A stretch of DNA of 64,000 bases from Enterococcus saigonensis. GTDB lineage: Bacteria; Bacillota; Bacilli; Lactobacillales; Enterococcaceae. The position numbers and the translations under genes are program-made. The stretch covers positions 1,161,001-1,225,000 of the forward strand of contig NZ_AP022822.1 in NCBI RefSeq assembly GCF_011397115.1, written 5' to 3'. Positions 36,058 through 44,385 of this stretch are shown piece after piece (positions within the stretch are counted from its first letter, which is position 1; every line of letters starts with the position of its first letter). The notes beneath the pieces are model-generated. The model searched no databases. It worked only from the letters and a program-made list of their open reading frames with translations, and was not told the origin of the DNA.

Positions 36058-38316
36058 TTATTCTTCTGGGAGATCATTTTCAGCTAAAGGTTCTTGCTTG
36101 GTATTTTCTGATTCATTAGTTTGTAAAGCGATAACCTCAATTTTGTCATCTTTAGTTAAGCGTGCTGTCAGTTCTTTTGCTGTTGGATGATCCAAATAAT
36201 ATTCTGCAATACCGTCTTCAATTTGATCTTGAATAGTACGACGTAGTGGACGCGCGCCCATTGAAGGATTGTAGCCCAGGTCAACTAGTTTTTCTTCCAC
36301 ATCTTTTGGTACAGTGATGTGGATATGTTGAGAGATTAGCATTTCATTTACTTCATTTAACATCAATTCAACAATGTGCAATAAATTATCTTTACTCAAG
36401 GCTTTGAATTCAATAATTCCGTCAAAACGGTTTAAGAATTCAGGCGAGAAGTAGTTGTTTAACTGATTTAAGACAGAGCGTGTTACACCTTCTCTAGCAG
36501 CACCGAAACCAACGCTAGCTTCAACATTACCGGTACCAGCATTACTAGTCATAATAATTAGTGTATCTTTAAAGCTAACAGTTCGCCCTTGGGCATCAGT
36601 GAGGCGACCATCATCTAGAATTTGTAAGAACATATGCAAAACATCTGGATGGGCCTTTTCAATTTCGTCCAACAGAATTAAGCTGTAGGGATTACGACGA
36701 ACTTTTTCTGTTAACTGACCTGCTTCGTCATAACCAACATAACCTGGAGGAGATCCGATTAATTTAGCCACACTGTGTTTTTCCATGTATTCAGACATAT
36801 CAAAACGAATCATCGAATCTTCAGAACCAAACATTTCATAGGCTAGTTGTTTGGCTAATTCTGTTTTACCAACACCTGTTGGTCCTACAAATAGAAAAGA
36901 ACCAATCGGGCGGTTTTTCTTACCTAAACCAACACGGTTACGACGAATGGCTTTAGCTACCTTATCAATTGCTTCATCCTGACCAATAACGTGTTTCTTC
37001 AAATCAGGACCAAGATTTTTTAATTGTGTTTGTTCTTTTTCTTTTAGTTCACCAACTGGGATACCGGTACGTTCTTCAACAATTTGCTCCATATCTTTTT
37101 CAGTAATCGTCGGTGTTTCCTCGTCACTAATCTGTTTATTTTTCATTTCTTCTAATTTATTAATTTGATCACGATAATAAGCTGCTTTTTCAAAGTCTTC
37201 TTCTTTGGAAGCTTGTTGTTTTTGGGCTTCGGCATCTGCTAATTTTTTCTCAATCGCTTTTGGATCAACTAATTGAATTGTTAAGTTTTTCTTAGAACCA
37301 GATTCATCTAGTAAATCAATTGCTTTATCTGGTAAAAAACGATCTTGAATATAGCGATTGGAAAGTGTGGCAGCAGCTTTAATCGCTTCCTCAGTATATT
37401 TTACATGATGATAATCTTCATAACGCGGTTGTAAACCCTTCAAAATTGCAATAGTTTCTTCAACAGAAGGTTCCTCCACTCGGACTGGTTGCATTCGGCG
37501 TTCCAAAGCTGCATCTTTTTCAATGATGCGATACTCATTTAAAGTAGTAGCACCGACCATCTGTAACTCTCCACGTGCTAAAGCTGGCTTTAAGATATTT
37601 CCAGCATCCATGTTTCCATCACCAGCGGCTCCGGCACCTACAATTTCATGCACTTCATCAATGAATAAGATAACATTTTCAGCTTGCTTGATTTCGTCAA
37701 TTAATTTTTGCATGCGTTCTTCGAATTGTCCGCGAATACCTGTTCCTTGAACAAGTGAAGCGACATCTAAGCGAATAACTTCTTTTTCAAGCAGTTTTTG
37801 GGGAACATCACCATCAACGATTTTTTGTGCCAATCCTTCAACGACAGCGGTCTTACCAACGCCAGGCTCACCAATTAAAACCGGATTATTCTTTGTTCGG
37901 CGGTTCAAAATTTCAATAACGCGTTTAATTTCGTCATCACGTCCAACAACAGGATCAATATCTCCATTACGAGCTTGTTCTGTAATATTAATGCCATATT
38001 CTCCTAAAAGACCATTTGACCCTTGATTTTGACGTGGGGGCTGACCGCCATTAAAGTTATTTCCTCCGCCAAATTGAGTAGGGGGAGTTTGTTCATCAGT
38101 ATTTCTAGGCTGCATTTGTTGGGACATTTGACGAAATAAATCGTCAAGACTTCCAAAGCCAAATGGATCTTGTGCCATCATACTTGTTTGGCTACCTGTT
38201 TGATTTTTCAATTTTTGGTAGCAGCTTTGGCAGTAGTCTAATTGCTTTCTTTGGCCATTTACATTTGCGTATAAATGAATGGTAGCTTCATTTTTGCCAC
38301 AGTTTTGACAAAGCAT
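36058..38316 (-). CDS. clpE: ATP-dependent Clp protease ATPase subunit ClpE
   Basis: HSP100 unfoldase that feeds substrates to ClpP and disaggregates proteins under heat stress. The 752-residue product has the ClpE-specific N-terminal zinc finger (CQNC at 3-6, CQSC at 30-33) and a Gln/Asn-rich linker. AAA1 carries Walker A GEPGVGKTA (about 150), followed by a UVR/coiled middle region (about 370-410) and AAA2 with GPTGVGKTELAK (about 475). The start at 38316 is chosen because the earlier ATG (38337) lacks an RBS and the zinc finger begins there. A CtsR-like operator overlaps the promoter. Confidence 0.95.
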   Translation of the reverse strand: MLCQNCGKNEATIHLYANVNGQRKQLDYCQSCYQKLKNQTGSQTSMMAQDPFGFGSLDDLFRQMSQQMQPRNTDEQTPPTQFGGGNNFNGGQPPRQNQGSNGLLGEYGINITEQARNGDIDPVVGRDDEIKRVIEILNRRTKNNPVLIGEPGVGKTAVVEGLAQKIVDGDVPQKLLEKEVIRLDVASLVQGTGIRGQFEERMQKLIDEIKQAENVILFIDEVHEIVGAGAAGDGNMDAGNILKPALARGELQMVGATTLNEYRIIEKDAALERRMQPVRVEEPSVEETIAILKGLQPRYEDYHHVKYTEEAIKAAATLSNRYIQDRFLPDKAIDLLDESGSKKNLTIQLVDPKAIEKKLADAEAQKQQASKEEDFEKAAYYRDQINKLEEMKNKQISDEETPTITEKDMEQIVEERTGIPVGELKEKEQTQLKNLGPDLKKHVIGQDEAIDKVAKAIRRNRVGLGKKNRPIGSFLFVGPTGVGKTELAKQLAYEMFGSEDSMIRFDMSEYMEKHSVAKLIGSPPGYVGYDEAGQLTEKVRRNPYSLILLDEIEKAHPDVLHMFLQILDDGRLTDAQGRTVSFKDTLIIMTSNAGTGNVEASVGFGAAREGVTRSVLNQLNNYFSPEFLNRFDGIIEFKALSKDNLLHIVELMLNEVNEMLISQHIHITVPKDVEEKLVDLGYNPSMGARPLRRTIQDQIEDGIAEYYLDHPTAKELTARLTKDDKIEVIALQTNESENTKQEPLAENDLPEE

Positions 38317-38423
38317 AAATAATTCACGACCTTTCATGGATTTACTTACAGTTATTATTGTAGCGCGCTTTTTTTATTCCGTAAAAAGATACACTTAAAA
38401 AGCGGGGTCAAGTCAAAGTTATC

Positions 38424-38440
38424 TTTGACCTTTGCTGACC
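38424..38440 (-). promoter_or_regulatory. CtsR operator of clpE
   Basis: On the minus strand GGTCAGC-AAA-GGTCAAA is the CtsR heptad tandem repeat with two mismatches in one copy. It lies immediately downstream of the -10, where CtsR would block transcription. A further GTCAAAG-like half lies nearby on the other strand. Confidence 0.75.
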
Positions 38441-38448
38441 ATATCTGT

Positions 38449-38476
38449 ATTATACTAAATTTATTTATTGGTGCAA
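38449..38476 (-). promoter_or_regulatory. clpE promoter
   Basis: Minus-strand TTGCAC (38476-38471) and TATAAT (38454-38449) are separated by 16 bases. The leader to clpE is about 125 bases. Confidence 0.75.
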
Positions 38477-38626
38477 GTAATTTGTCCGTTAGTAATAATA
38501 GCTACTTTTTCTATTCTTTCGCATTCTTCATACGAATTTTAAAAGATGTTTTACTGATAATTGTTTTTTTAATAGAGAAGACATTCGTATTCTAATTGGA
38601 CTAGATAACTTTTCCCTATATATAAG

Positions 38627-38664
38627 AGAAAACGGTTGTACGATTGAAAAAAAAATGGTAATCT
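38627..38664 (+). promoter_or_regulatory. ptsHI promoter with possible cre site
   Basis: TTGTAC (38636-38641) and TAATCT (38659-38664, with extended TG) are spaced by 17 bases. AGAAAACGGTTGTA (38627-38640) overlaps the -35 and resembles a catabolite-responsive element with three mismatches, so CcpA control is only a possibility. The leader of about 90 bases shows no clear further signal. Confidence 0.45.
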
Positions 38665-38757
38665 TAACAGTTGAAAGGGCCTTTTTAATAGTTTATTTGG
38701 ACTGTTAAAAAAGAAAACCCTCACAAAAAACTTGTTTCACAAAGGAGACCGATTAAT

Positions 38758-39024
38758 ATGGAAAAAAAAGATTTTCACGTAGTAGCAGAAACTGGGATTC
38801 ACGCACGTCCAGCTACATTATTAGTACAAACTGCTAGCAAATTTAACTCTGACATCAACTTAGAGTACAAAGGTAAATCTGTAAATCTTAAATCTATCAT
38901 GGGTGTTATGTCTCTTGGTGTTGGCCAAGGTTCCGATGTAACAATCACTGCTGAAGGCGCTGACGAAGCTGATGCAATGGCAGCAATCGTTGAAACAATG
39001 AAGAAAGAAGGATTATCTGAATAA
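38758..39024 (+). CDS. ptsH: Phosphocarrier protein HPr
   Basis: Carries phosphate from enzyme I to the sugar-specific EII complexes and, when phosphorylated on Ser46, acts as CcpA corepressor. The 88-residue product has the active-site His in ETGIHARPATLL (His15) and the regulatory Ser in KSIMGVMSLG (Ser46). The ATG follows AAAGGAG. Its stop overlaps the ptsI start (TAATG), giving tight translational coupling. Confidence 0.97.
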   Translation: MEKKDFHVVAETGIHARPATLLVQTASKFNSDINLEYKGKSVNLKSIMGVMSLGVGQGSDVTITAEGADEADAMAAIVETMKKEGLSE

Positions 39025-40751
39025 TGGTTGAAATGCTAAAAGGGATCGCCGCAAGTGACGGAGTTGCCGTCGCAAAAGCTTACCTGCTAGTTCAACCGGA
39101 TTTATCCTTTAACAAAATTTCTGTAGAAGATACTGAAGCAGAGGAAAAAAGAATAGACGATGCTTTAGCAAAATCTACCGAAGAATTACAGCAAATTCGG
39201 GAAAAAGCAGCGCAAAGTTTGGGTGAAGCAGAAGCTCAAGTATTTGACGCTCATTTAATGGTTTTGTCAGACCCTGAAATGATCGGTCAAATTAAACAAA
39301 ACGTGAAAGATAACAAAGTCAATGCTGAATCAGCATTGAAAGAAGTTACTGACATGTATATTGGCATGTTTGAAGCAATGGATGACAATGCTTACATGCA
39401 AGAACGCGCAGCTGATATCCGTGACGTTGCCAAACGTGTCTTAGCACATTTATTAGGGGTTACTTTACCAAATCCTTCAATGATTAATGAAGAGGTTGTT
39501 GTGGTTGCCCATGATTTAACACCAAGTGATACTGCACAATTAGATCGTAAATTCGTCAAAGCTTTTGTTACCGATATTGGCGGACGGACCTCTCACTCTG
39601 CAATTATGGCACGTTCTCTTGAAATTCCAGCAATTGTTGGGACAAAAGAAATTACTGCTAAAGTAAAAGCAGGAGATATTCTAGCTGTTAATGGTATTAT
39701 TGGTGATGTGATTATCGATCCGACAGAAGATCAAAAAGCTGAATTCCAAAAAGCGGGCGCAGAATTTGCTGCACAAAAAGCTGAATGGGAAAAATTAAAA
39801 GAAGCAGATACCATCACAGCTGATGGTAAACACTTTGAATTAGCGGCTAATATTGGAACACCAAAAGATTTGGAAGGTGTACACAATAATGGCGCTGAAG
39901 CTATTGGATTATATAGAACTGAATTCCTTTATATGGATTCTTCTGATTTTCCAACTGAAGAAGATCAATTTGAAGCTTATAAGGCAGTTTTAGAAGGTAT
40001 GGGTGATAAGCCAGTTGTTGTTCGTACCATGGACATTGGTGGCGATAAAGAATTACCTTACCTGACTTTACCGCATGAAATGAATCCTTTCTTAGGTTAT
40101 CGCGCATTGCGTATTAGCTTATCTGAATTAGGAGATGACATGTTCCGTACACAATTGCGTGCATTGTTACGTGCATCTGCCTTTGGTAACTTACGCATCA
40201 TGTTCCCGATGGTAGCAACTTTGAAAGAATTTAGAGCGGCTAAAAAAATGTATGATGAAGAACGTCAAAAATTAATCAACGAGGGTGTAACAGTTTCTGA
40301 TACAATCCAAGTTGGTATTATGATTGAAATTCCTGCGGCAGCTGTCCTAGCAGACAAATTTGCCAAAGAAGTTGACTTCTTTAGTATTGGTACTAATGAT
40401 TTAATCCAATACACAATGGCTGCAGACCGGATGAATGAACGTGTGTCTTATCTTTATCAACCATATAACCCATCTATTTTACGTTTAATTAAAAATGTAA
40501 TCGACTCAGCACATGCTGAAGGCAAATGGGCAGGTATGTGTGGTGAGATGGCTGGTGATCAAACTGCTGTGCCAATTTTAATGGGGATGGGCTTAGATGA
40601 ATTTTCAATGAGTGCAACATCAATCCTTAAAACACGTAGTTTAATGAAACGTCTGTCTACTGAAGATATGAAAGTTCTTGCTGATAAAGCATTAAATGAT
40701 TGCGATACAATGGAAGAAGTCGTTGAATTAGTAGAAGAAGCAGTTAAATAG
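39024..40751 (+). CDS. ptsI: Phosphoenolpyruvate-protein phosphotransferase (enzyme I)
   Basis: First enzyme of the PTS; transfers phosphate from phosphoenolpyruvate to HPr. The 575-residue product has an N-terminal HPr-binding helical domain, the phosphohistidine segment GGRTSHSAIMARSLEIPAIVG (in part, His about 190), and a TIM-barrel domain with GIGLYRTEFLYM-like AIGLYRTEFLYM (about 292), RTMDIGGDK and the catalytic Cys in WAGMCGEMAGD (about 503). ATG 39024 overlaps the ptsH stop. It is followed by a terminator. Confidence 0.97.
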   Translation: MVEMLKGIAASDGVAVAKAYLLVQPDLSFNKISVEDTEAEEKRIDDALAKSTEELQQIREKAAQSLGEAEAQVFDAHLMVLSDPEMIGQIKQNVKDNKVNAESALKEVTDMYIGMFEAMDDNAYMQERAADIRDVAKRVLAHLLGVTLPNPSMINEEVVVVAHDLTPSDTAQLDRKFVKAFVTDIGGRTSHSAIMARSLEIPAIVGTKEITAKVKAGDILAVNGIIGDVIIDPTEDQKAEFQKAGAEFAAQKAEWEKLKEADTITADGKHFELAANIGTPKDLEGVHNNGAEAIGLYRTEFLYMDSSDFPTEEDQFEAYKAVLEGMGDKPVVVRTMDIGGDKELPYLTLPHEMNPFLGYRALRISLSELGDDMFRTQLRALLRASAFGNLRIMFPMVATLKEFRAAKKMYDEERQKLINEGVTVSDTIQVGIMIEIPAAAVLADKFAKEVDFFSIGTNDLIQYTMAADRMNERVSYLYQPYNPSILRLIKNVIDSAHAEGKWAGMCGEMAGDQTAVPILMGMGLDEFSMSATSILKTRSLMKRLSTEDMKVLADKALNDCDTMEEVVELVEEAVK

Positions 40752-40756
40752 AAAAT

Positions 40757-40790
40757 TTTACCTCAGAGTTTTTCTCTGAGGTTTTTTGTT
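40757..40790 (+). terminator. ptsHI terminator
   Basis: CCTCAGAG and CTCTGAGG form the stem around TTTTT, followed by six T. Confidence 0.85.
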
Positions 40791-40927
40791 GTACATATAT
40801 TGTTATCAGTTGCGGTTATTTTTTGAATTAATCGAGAAATGATTTGGCAATTAAATTTTGATGGTCTAAAAAAGAAAAACGCTTTCTAATATGCTATGCT
40901 AGAAGAAAAGGGTCGGGAGTTGATGTT

Positions 40928-41638
40928 ATGCACGAATATGATTTGACTGCTTTTGAAATCATTGGCCGTTTATCTTTAGCAATTATAATGGGCGGTGCAA
41001 TTGGATTTGAAAGAGAATACAAAAGTCGTCCTGCGGGCATGAAAACACATATTTTAGTTTGTGTCGGCGCTGCAATAATTGCTTTAATTCAAGATGAAGT
41101 TGCCTCTCAGACGGTTGAGTTTGCGCAACAAATGCCTAAATTAGCCAATGTAATGACTGCTGACCAAACTCGTCTTGTCGCGCAAGTGGTTAGTGGTATT
41201 GGTTTTTTGGGAGCTGGGACAATAATCATGACTAAGCAAACGGTCAAAGGACTTACAACTGCAGCCTCTGTTTGGGCAGTAGCAGCAATTGGGATTGCTT
41301 TAGGCATGGGGTTTTATTTAATTTCATTGACTGGTTTTTGTTCAATTATGATGGCTTTAGCTTTAGTAGCGTATCTTGTTCCATTACCAAAAGTAAGACG
41401 ATTGCAAGTTGAAATTGAGCATGGGGATGAAACCATCGCCTATATAAAAGAATATTTAACGCAACAAAAAATTATTGTAGATGCTTCTGAACTTAAGATT
41501 ACGCGTGAAAGTACCAAAGCAAATCGCAAATATTTGATTATGTTTACGTTGACCGTACCAAAAGATATTGACGAAGATTGTTTAGTATATGAACTTTCTG
41601 ACAACCCGGATATTTTAATGATTCAAATTATTGAATAG
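40928..41638 (+). CDS. MgtC/SapB family membrane protein
   Basis: A 236-residue inner-membrane protein with about five N-terminal hydrophobic helices (residues 10-155). It carries the MgtC signature GAIGFEREYKSRPAGMKTHILVCVGAA (in part, about 19-45) and GIGFLGAGTIIM (about 90-101). A soluble ACT-like C-terminal domain follows (about 160-236). MgtC relatives adapt cells to low Mg2+ or acid stress and inhibit F-type ATPase in some pathogens; the role here is unknown. It is monocistronic, with GGTCGGGAG before the ATG. Confidence 0.85.
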   Translation: MHEYDLTAFEIIGRLSLAIIMGGAIGFEREYKSRPAGMKTHILVCVGAAIIALIQDEVASQTVEFAQQMPKLANVMTADQTRLVAQVVSGIGFLGAGTIIMTKQTVKGLTTAASVWAVAAIGIALGMGFYLISLTGFCSIMMALALVAYLVPLPKVRRLQVEIEHGDETIAYIKEYLTQQKIIVDASELKITRESTKANRKYLIMFTLTVPKDIDEDCLVYELSDNPDILMIQIIE

Positions 41639-41812
41639 TCTAACGAGTTTGTCACTTCCGTGTTTTTCCTTGCTATTTACGTTACGGAACCGCTAAAATA
41701 TAAGAGGAAGTAGGACTATAGTTTGATTCAAGTACACAAGCGCTGTGTTACACTATAAAAAAGTTGTTGGTTAACTACCTTAGTTACAGCGAAATAGTTT
41801 GGAGGAAAGACT

Positions 41813-43045
41813 GTGAAAATCGGGTTTTTTACAGATACTTATTTCCCGCAAGTCAGCGGGGTCGCAACATCGATTAAAACTTTAAAGACGGAGTTAGAAA
41901 AAAAGGGACATGAAGTTTATATTTTCACGACAACAGATCCAAATGCCACCGGTATTGAAGAAGATATTATTCGAATGCCCAGCGTTCCTTTTGTCTCATT
42001 TAAAGATCGCCGAATTGTTGTTAGAGGAATGTGGTATGCCTATTTAATTGCCAAAGAGTTGGAATTAGATTTGATTCATACTCATACTGAATTTGGTGCT
42101 GGACTATTAGGAAAAATGGTAGGAAAAAAACTAAAAATACCTGTAATCCATACGTATCACACCATGTATGAAGACTATCTACATTATATTGCTAAGGGGA
42201 AAGTGGTACGACAATCTCATGTGAAATATTTTTCTCGTTTATTCGCCAATCATACAACAGGAGTCGTGTGCCCAAGTGAACGCGTGATTGACACTTTAAG
42301 AGGTTATGGGGTAACTTCGCCAATGCGGGTAATTCCAACTGGGATTGAATTGGAAAAATTTGAGCGACCAGATATAACAACCGCGATGAAAAAAGAATTA
42401 CGACAAGAATTAGGTATTTCTGATGATGAAATCATGCTGTTGTCTTTAAGTCGAATTTCTTATGAAAAAAATATTCAAGCTATTATTCACGGGCTATCAG
42501 CTATTGTTGAAGAGTTAGCTCAAGTTCGTTTAGTAATTGTTGGTAAAGGTCCTTATACTGCTAATTTAAAAGAACTTGTCGACAATCTTTCTTTAAATGA
42601 TTGGGTTCACTTTGTGGGGGAGGTTCCAAATGATGAGGTAGCACTATATTATCATGCTGCAGATTATTTTGTCAGTGCGTCTACCTCTGAGACACAGGGT
42701 CTTACGTATACAGAAGCAATGGCTGCAGGGACACCGTTAGTGGTGGAAGGAAATGATTATTTAAATAATTTGATTGACGATCCTTCTTTTGGTGTAACTT
42801 TTGCGTCAGATGATGATTTTGCGACAACTTTAGTTCAATATATTCATACAGGCTTACAGGTAGACCCTAAAAAACTTTCTGCCAAATTATATGAAATTTC
42901 AGCGACGCATTTCGGCGAAGCGATGTTAGATTTTTATCACGATATGATTGCTTATTATGCTAATTTATCTTTAGAAAAAGAAACAGAACCTGCTATGAAA
43001 AAGATCAAGGTGAAATTATACTCATTTAAACGCACTTCTAATTAA
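41813..43045 (+). CDS. GT4 glycosyltransferase, probable diacylglycerol glucosyltransferase
   Basis: A 410-residue retaining glycosyltransferase with an N-terminal acceptor domain (IGFFTDTYFPQVSGVATSI, about 3-21) and a C-terminal nucleotide-sugar domain. The latter carries ISYEKNIQAIIHGL (about 214-227) and the donor-binding STSETQGLTYTEAMAAGTPLV (in part, about 297-317). Length and motifs match 1,2-diacylglycerol 3-glucosyltransferases that make glycolipid anchors for lipoteichoic acid (BgsB-type in enterococci). The start is GTG with TTGGAGG upstream. Substrate is inferred. Confidence 0.8.
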   Translation: MKIGFFTDTYFPQVSGVATSIKTLKTELEKKGHEVYIFTTTDPNATGIEEDIIRMPSVPFVSFKDRRIVVRGMWYAYLIAKELELDLIHTHTEFGAGLLGKMVGKKLKIPVIHTYHTMYEDYLHYIAKGKVVRQSHVKYFSRLFANHTTGVVCPSERVIDTLRGYGVTSPMRVIPTGIELEKFERPDITTAMKKELRQELGISDDEIMLLSLSRISYEKNIQAIIHGLSAIVEELAQVRLVIVGKGPYTANLKELVDNLSLNDWVHFVGEVPNDEVALYYHAADYFVSASTSETQGLTYTEAMAAGTPLVVEGNDYLNNLIDDPSFGVTFASDDDFATTLVQYIHTGLQVDPKKLSAKLYEISATHFGEAMLDFYHDMIAYYANLSLEKETEPAMKKIKVKLYSFKRTSN

Positions 43046-43063
43046 TTTATAGACAGAATGCAA

Positions 43064-43108
43064 GAAAAAATCACAACTTTAGCTTATACTAAAGTTGTGA
43101 TTTTTTTA
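43064..43108 (+). terminator. Terminator of the glycosyltransferase gene
   Basis: AATCACAACTTTAG pairs with CTAAAGTTGTGATT around CTTATA, followed by seven T. Confidence 0.9.
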
Positions 43109-43138
43109 CGTGTTTCTTACGTAGAGAGGATGGTAAAA

Positions 43139-44002
43139 ATGAAAATTGGTTTTATCGGTATTGGTGTTATGGGACATTCTATGGTGTCACATTTAATGAA
43201 TGCGGGTAATGAAGCTTATGTTTATAATCGAACAAAAAGTAAGGCAAACAGGATTGTAGAACAAGGCGCTATTTGGAAAGACACGCCGCAAGCTGTTGCA
43301 GAAAGTGCGGATGTAGTATTTTCAATCGTGGGCTATCCAAAAGATGTAGAAGAAATTTACTATGGTGAAAATGGAATTTTCTCAGCTGATGTAAAGGGAA
43401 AAATTTTAGTTGATATGACGACAAGTACACCTTCTTTGGCAGAAAAAATTGCCAAGACTGCACTTGAAAAAGAAGCACAAGCACTAGATGCTCCAGTTTC
43501 TGGTGGTGATTTAGGAGCGAAAAATGCCACGCTGACCATTATGGTAGGCGGTGGGAAGGAAGCTTACGAAAAAGTGTTGCCACTTTTTCAAACGATTGGG
43601 AAGACCTATGCACTACATGGTGGTCCTGGTAAAGGACAGCATACTAAGATGGCTAATCAAATTATGATTGCCGGAACAATGACGGGTATGACAGAAATGT
43701 TAGTATATGGTGAAGCTGCAGGATTAGATTTAGCAAAAGTTATTGAGACTGTTGGCGGTGGTAGCGCCGCAAATTGGTCGTTATCTAATTATGCGCCACG
43801 AATTTTAAAAAAAGACTACACACCTGGTTTTTTTGTGAAACATTTTATTAAAGATTTGAAGATTGCATTAAATGAAGCAGAAAAAATGAAGCTTGATTTG
43901 CCAGCAACTAAAGAAGCAACGCGTTTATACGAATTATTAGCTGAAAAGGGTTATGAGAACGATGGTACGCAAGCTTTAATTAAGCTGTGGTGGGGAAACT
44001 AA
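43139..44002 (+). CDS. NAD(P)-dependent 3-hydroxyisobutyrate dehydrogenase-like oxidoreductase
   Basis: A 287-residue beta-hydroxyacid dehydrogenase. The Rossmann motif is GFIGIGVMGHSM (about 4-15). The family substrate motif appears as DAPVSGGDLGAKNATLTIMVGG (in part, about 117-138), followed by GKGQHTKMANQIMIAG with the catalytic Lys (about 164-179). The physiological substrate (3-hydroxyisobutyrate, tartronate semialdehyde, succinic semialdehyde) is not resolvable. In-frame starts upstream lie in the preceding terminator; ATG 43139 has GAGAGGA eight bases upstream. Confidence 0.88.
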   Translation: MKIGFIGIGVMGHSMVSHLMNAGNEAYVYNRTKSKANRIVEQGAIWKDTPQAVAESADVVFSIVGYPKDVEEIYYGENGIFSADVKGKILVDMTTSTPSLAEKIAKTALEKEAQALDAPVSGGDLGAKNATLTIMVGGGKEAYEKVLPLFQTIGKTYALHGGPGKGQHTKMANQIMIAGTMTGMTEMLVYGEAAGLDLAKVIETVGGGSAANWSLSNYAPRILKKDYTPGFFVKHFIKDLKIALNEAEKMKLDLPATKEATRLYELLAEKGYENDGTQALIKLWWGN

Positions 44003-44040
44003 GGTTTTTACAAAAAAATATGATTTTTTTGTAAAAACCA
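44001..44040 (+). terminator. Hairpin after the dehydrogenase gene
   Basis: GGTTTTTACAAAAAAAT pairs with ATTTTTTTGTAAAAACC. The stem is long and AT-rich; the T tract is within the stem, so termination efficiency is uncertain. Confidence 0.5.
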
Positions 44041-44102
44041 ATGCAAGCTGCCAACGCTTTTGATACAATATAACAGAAGTTGAGAAAAAGGAGGCTTTCC
44101 CC

Positions 44103-44333
44103 ATGACAAGTTCACAATTAGTTGCCATTATCAGACGGCTAGAAGCGATGACTGAAGCAACCGATAATGAAATTCAAGTCCGCCGTTTTGAAAAAGAGGG
44201 CGTTGAAAAATGTACCGTGACTTACGATAAATCAACTGAAACATTTGAATTGACCGAGACAGACACCCAACAACATTATCAATTCGACAATATTGATATC
44301 GTGGCGATGGAAATCTATGATTTAATTCAATAA
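44103..44333 (+). CDS. DUF1797 (YkuJ-like) protein
   Basis: A 76-residue soluble protein matching the YkuJ/DUF1797 family of unknown function. It starts with a helix SQLVAIIRRLEAMTE (about 4-18), then four beta strands, with the family-typical ending YQFDNIDIVAMEIYDLIQ. The ATG follows AAAGGAGG. It is monocistronic with its own terminator. Confidence 0.8.
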   Translation: MTSSQLVAIIRRLEAMTEATDNEIQVRRFEKEGVEKCTVTYDKSTETFELTETDTQQHYQFDNIDIVAMEIYDLIQ

Positions 44334-44339
44334 TTGGCA

Positions 44340-44377
44340 TAAAAAAACACGAGAGTAATTTACTCTCGTGTTTTTTT
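44340..44377. terminator. Bidirectional terminator
   Basis: AAAAAACACGAGAGTAA pairs with TTACTCTCGTGTTTTTT, a long stem with A and T flanks, between the ykuJ-like gene and the convergent flavoenzyme gene. Confidence 0.9.
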
Positions 44378-44385
44378 ATAGCGTT

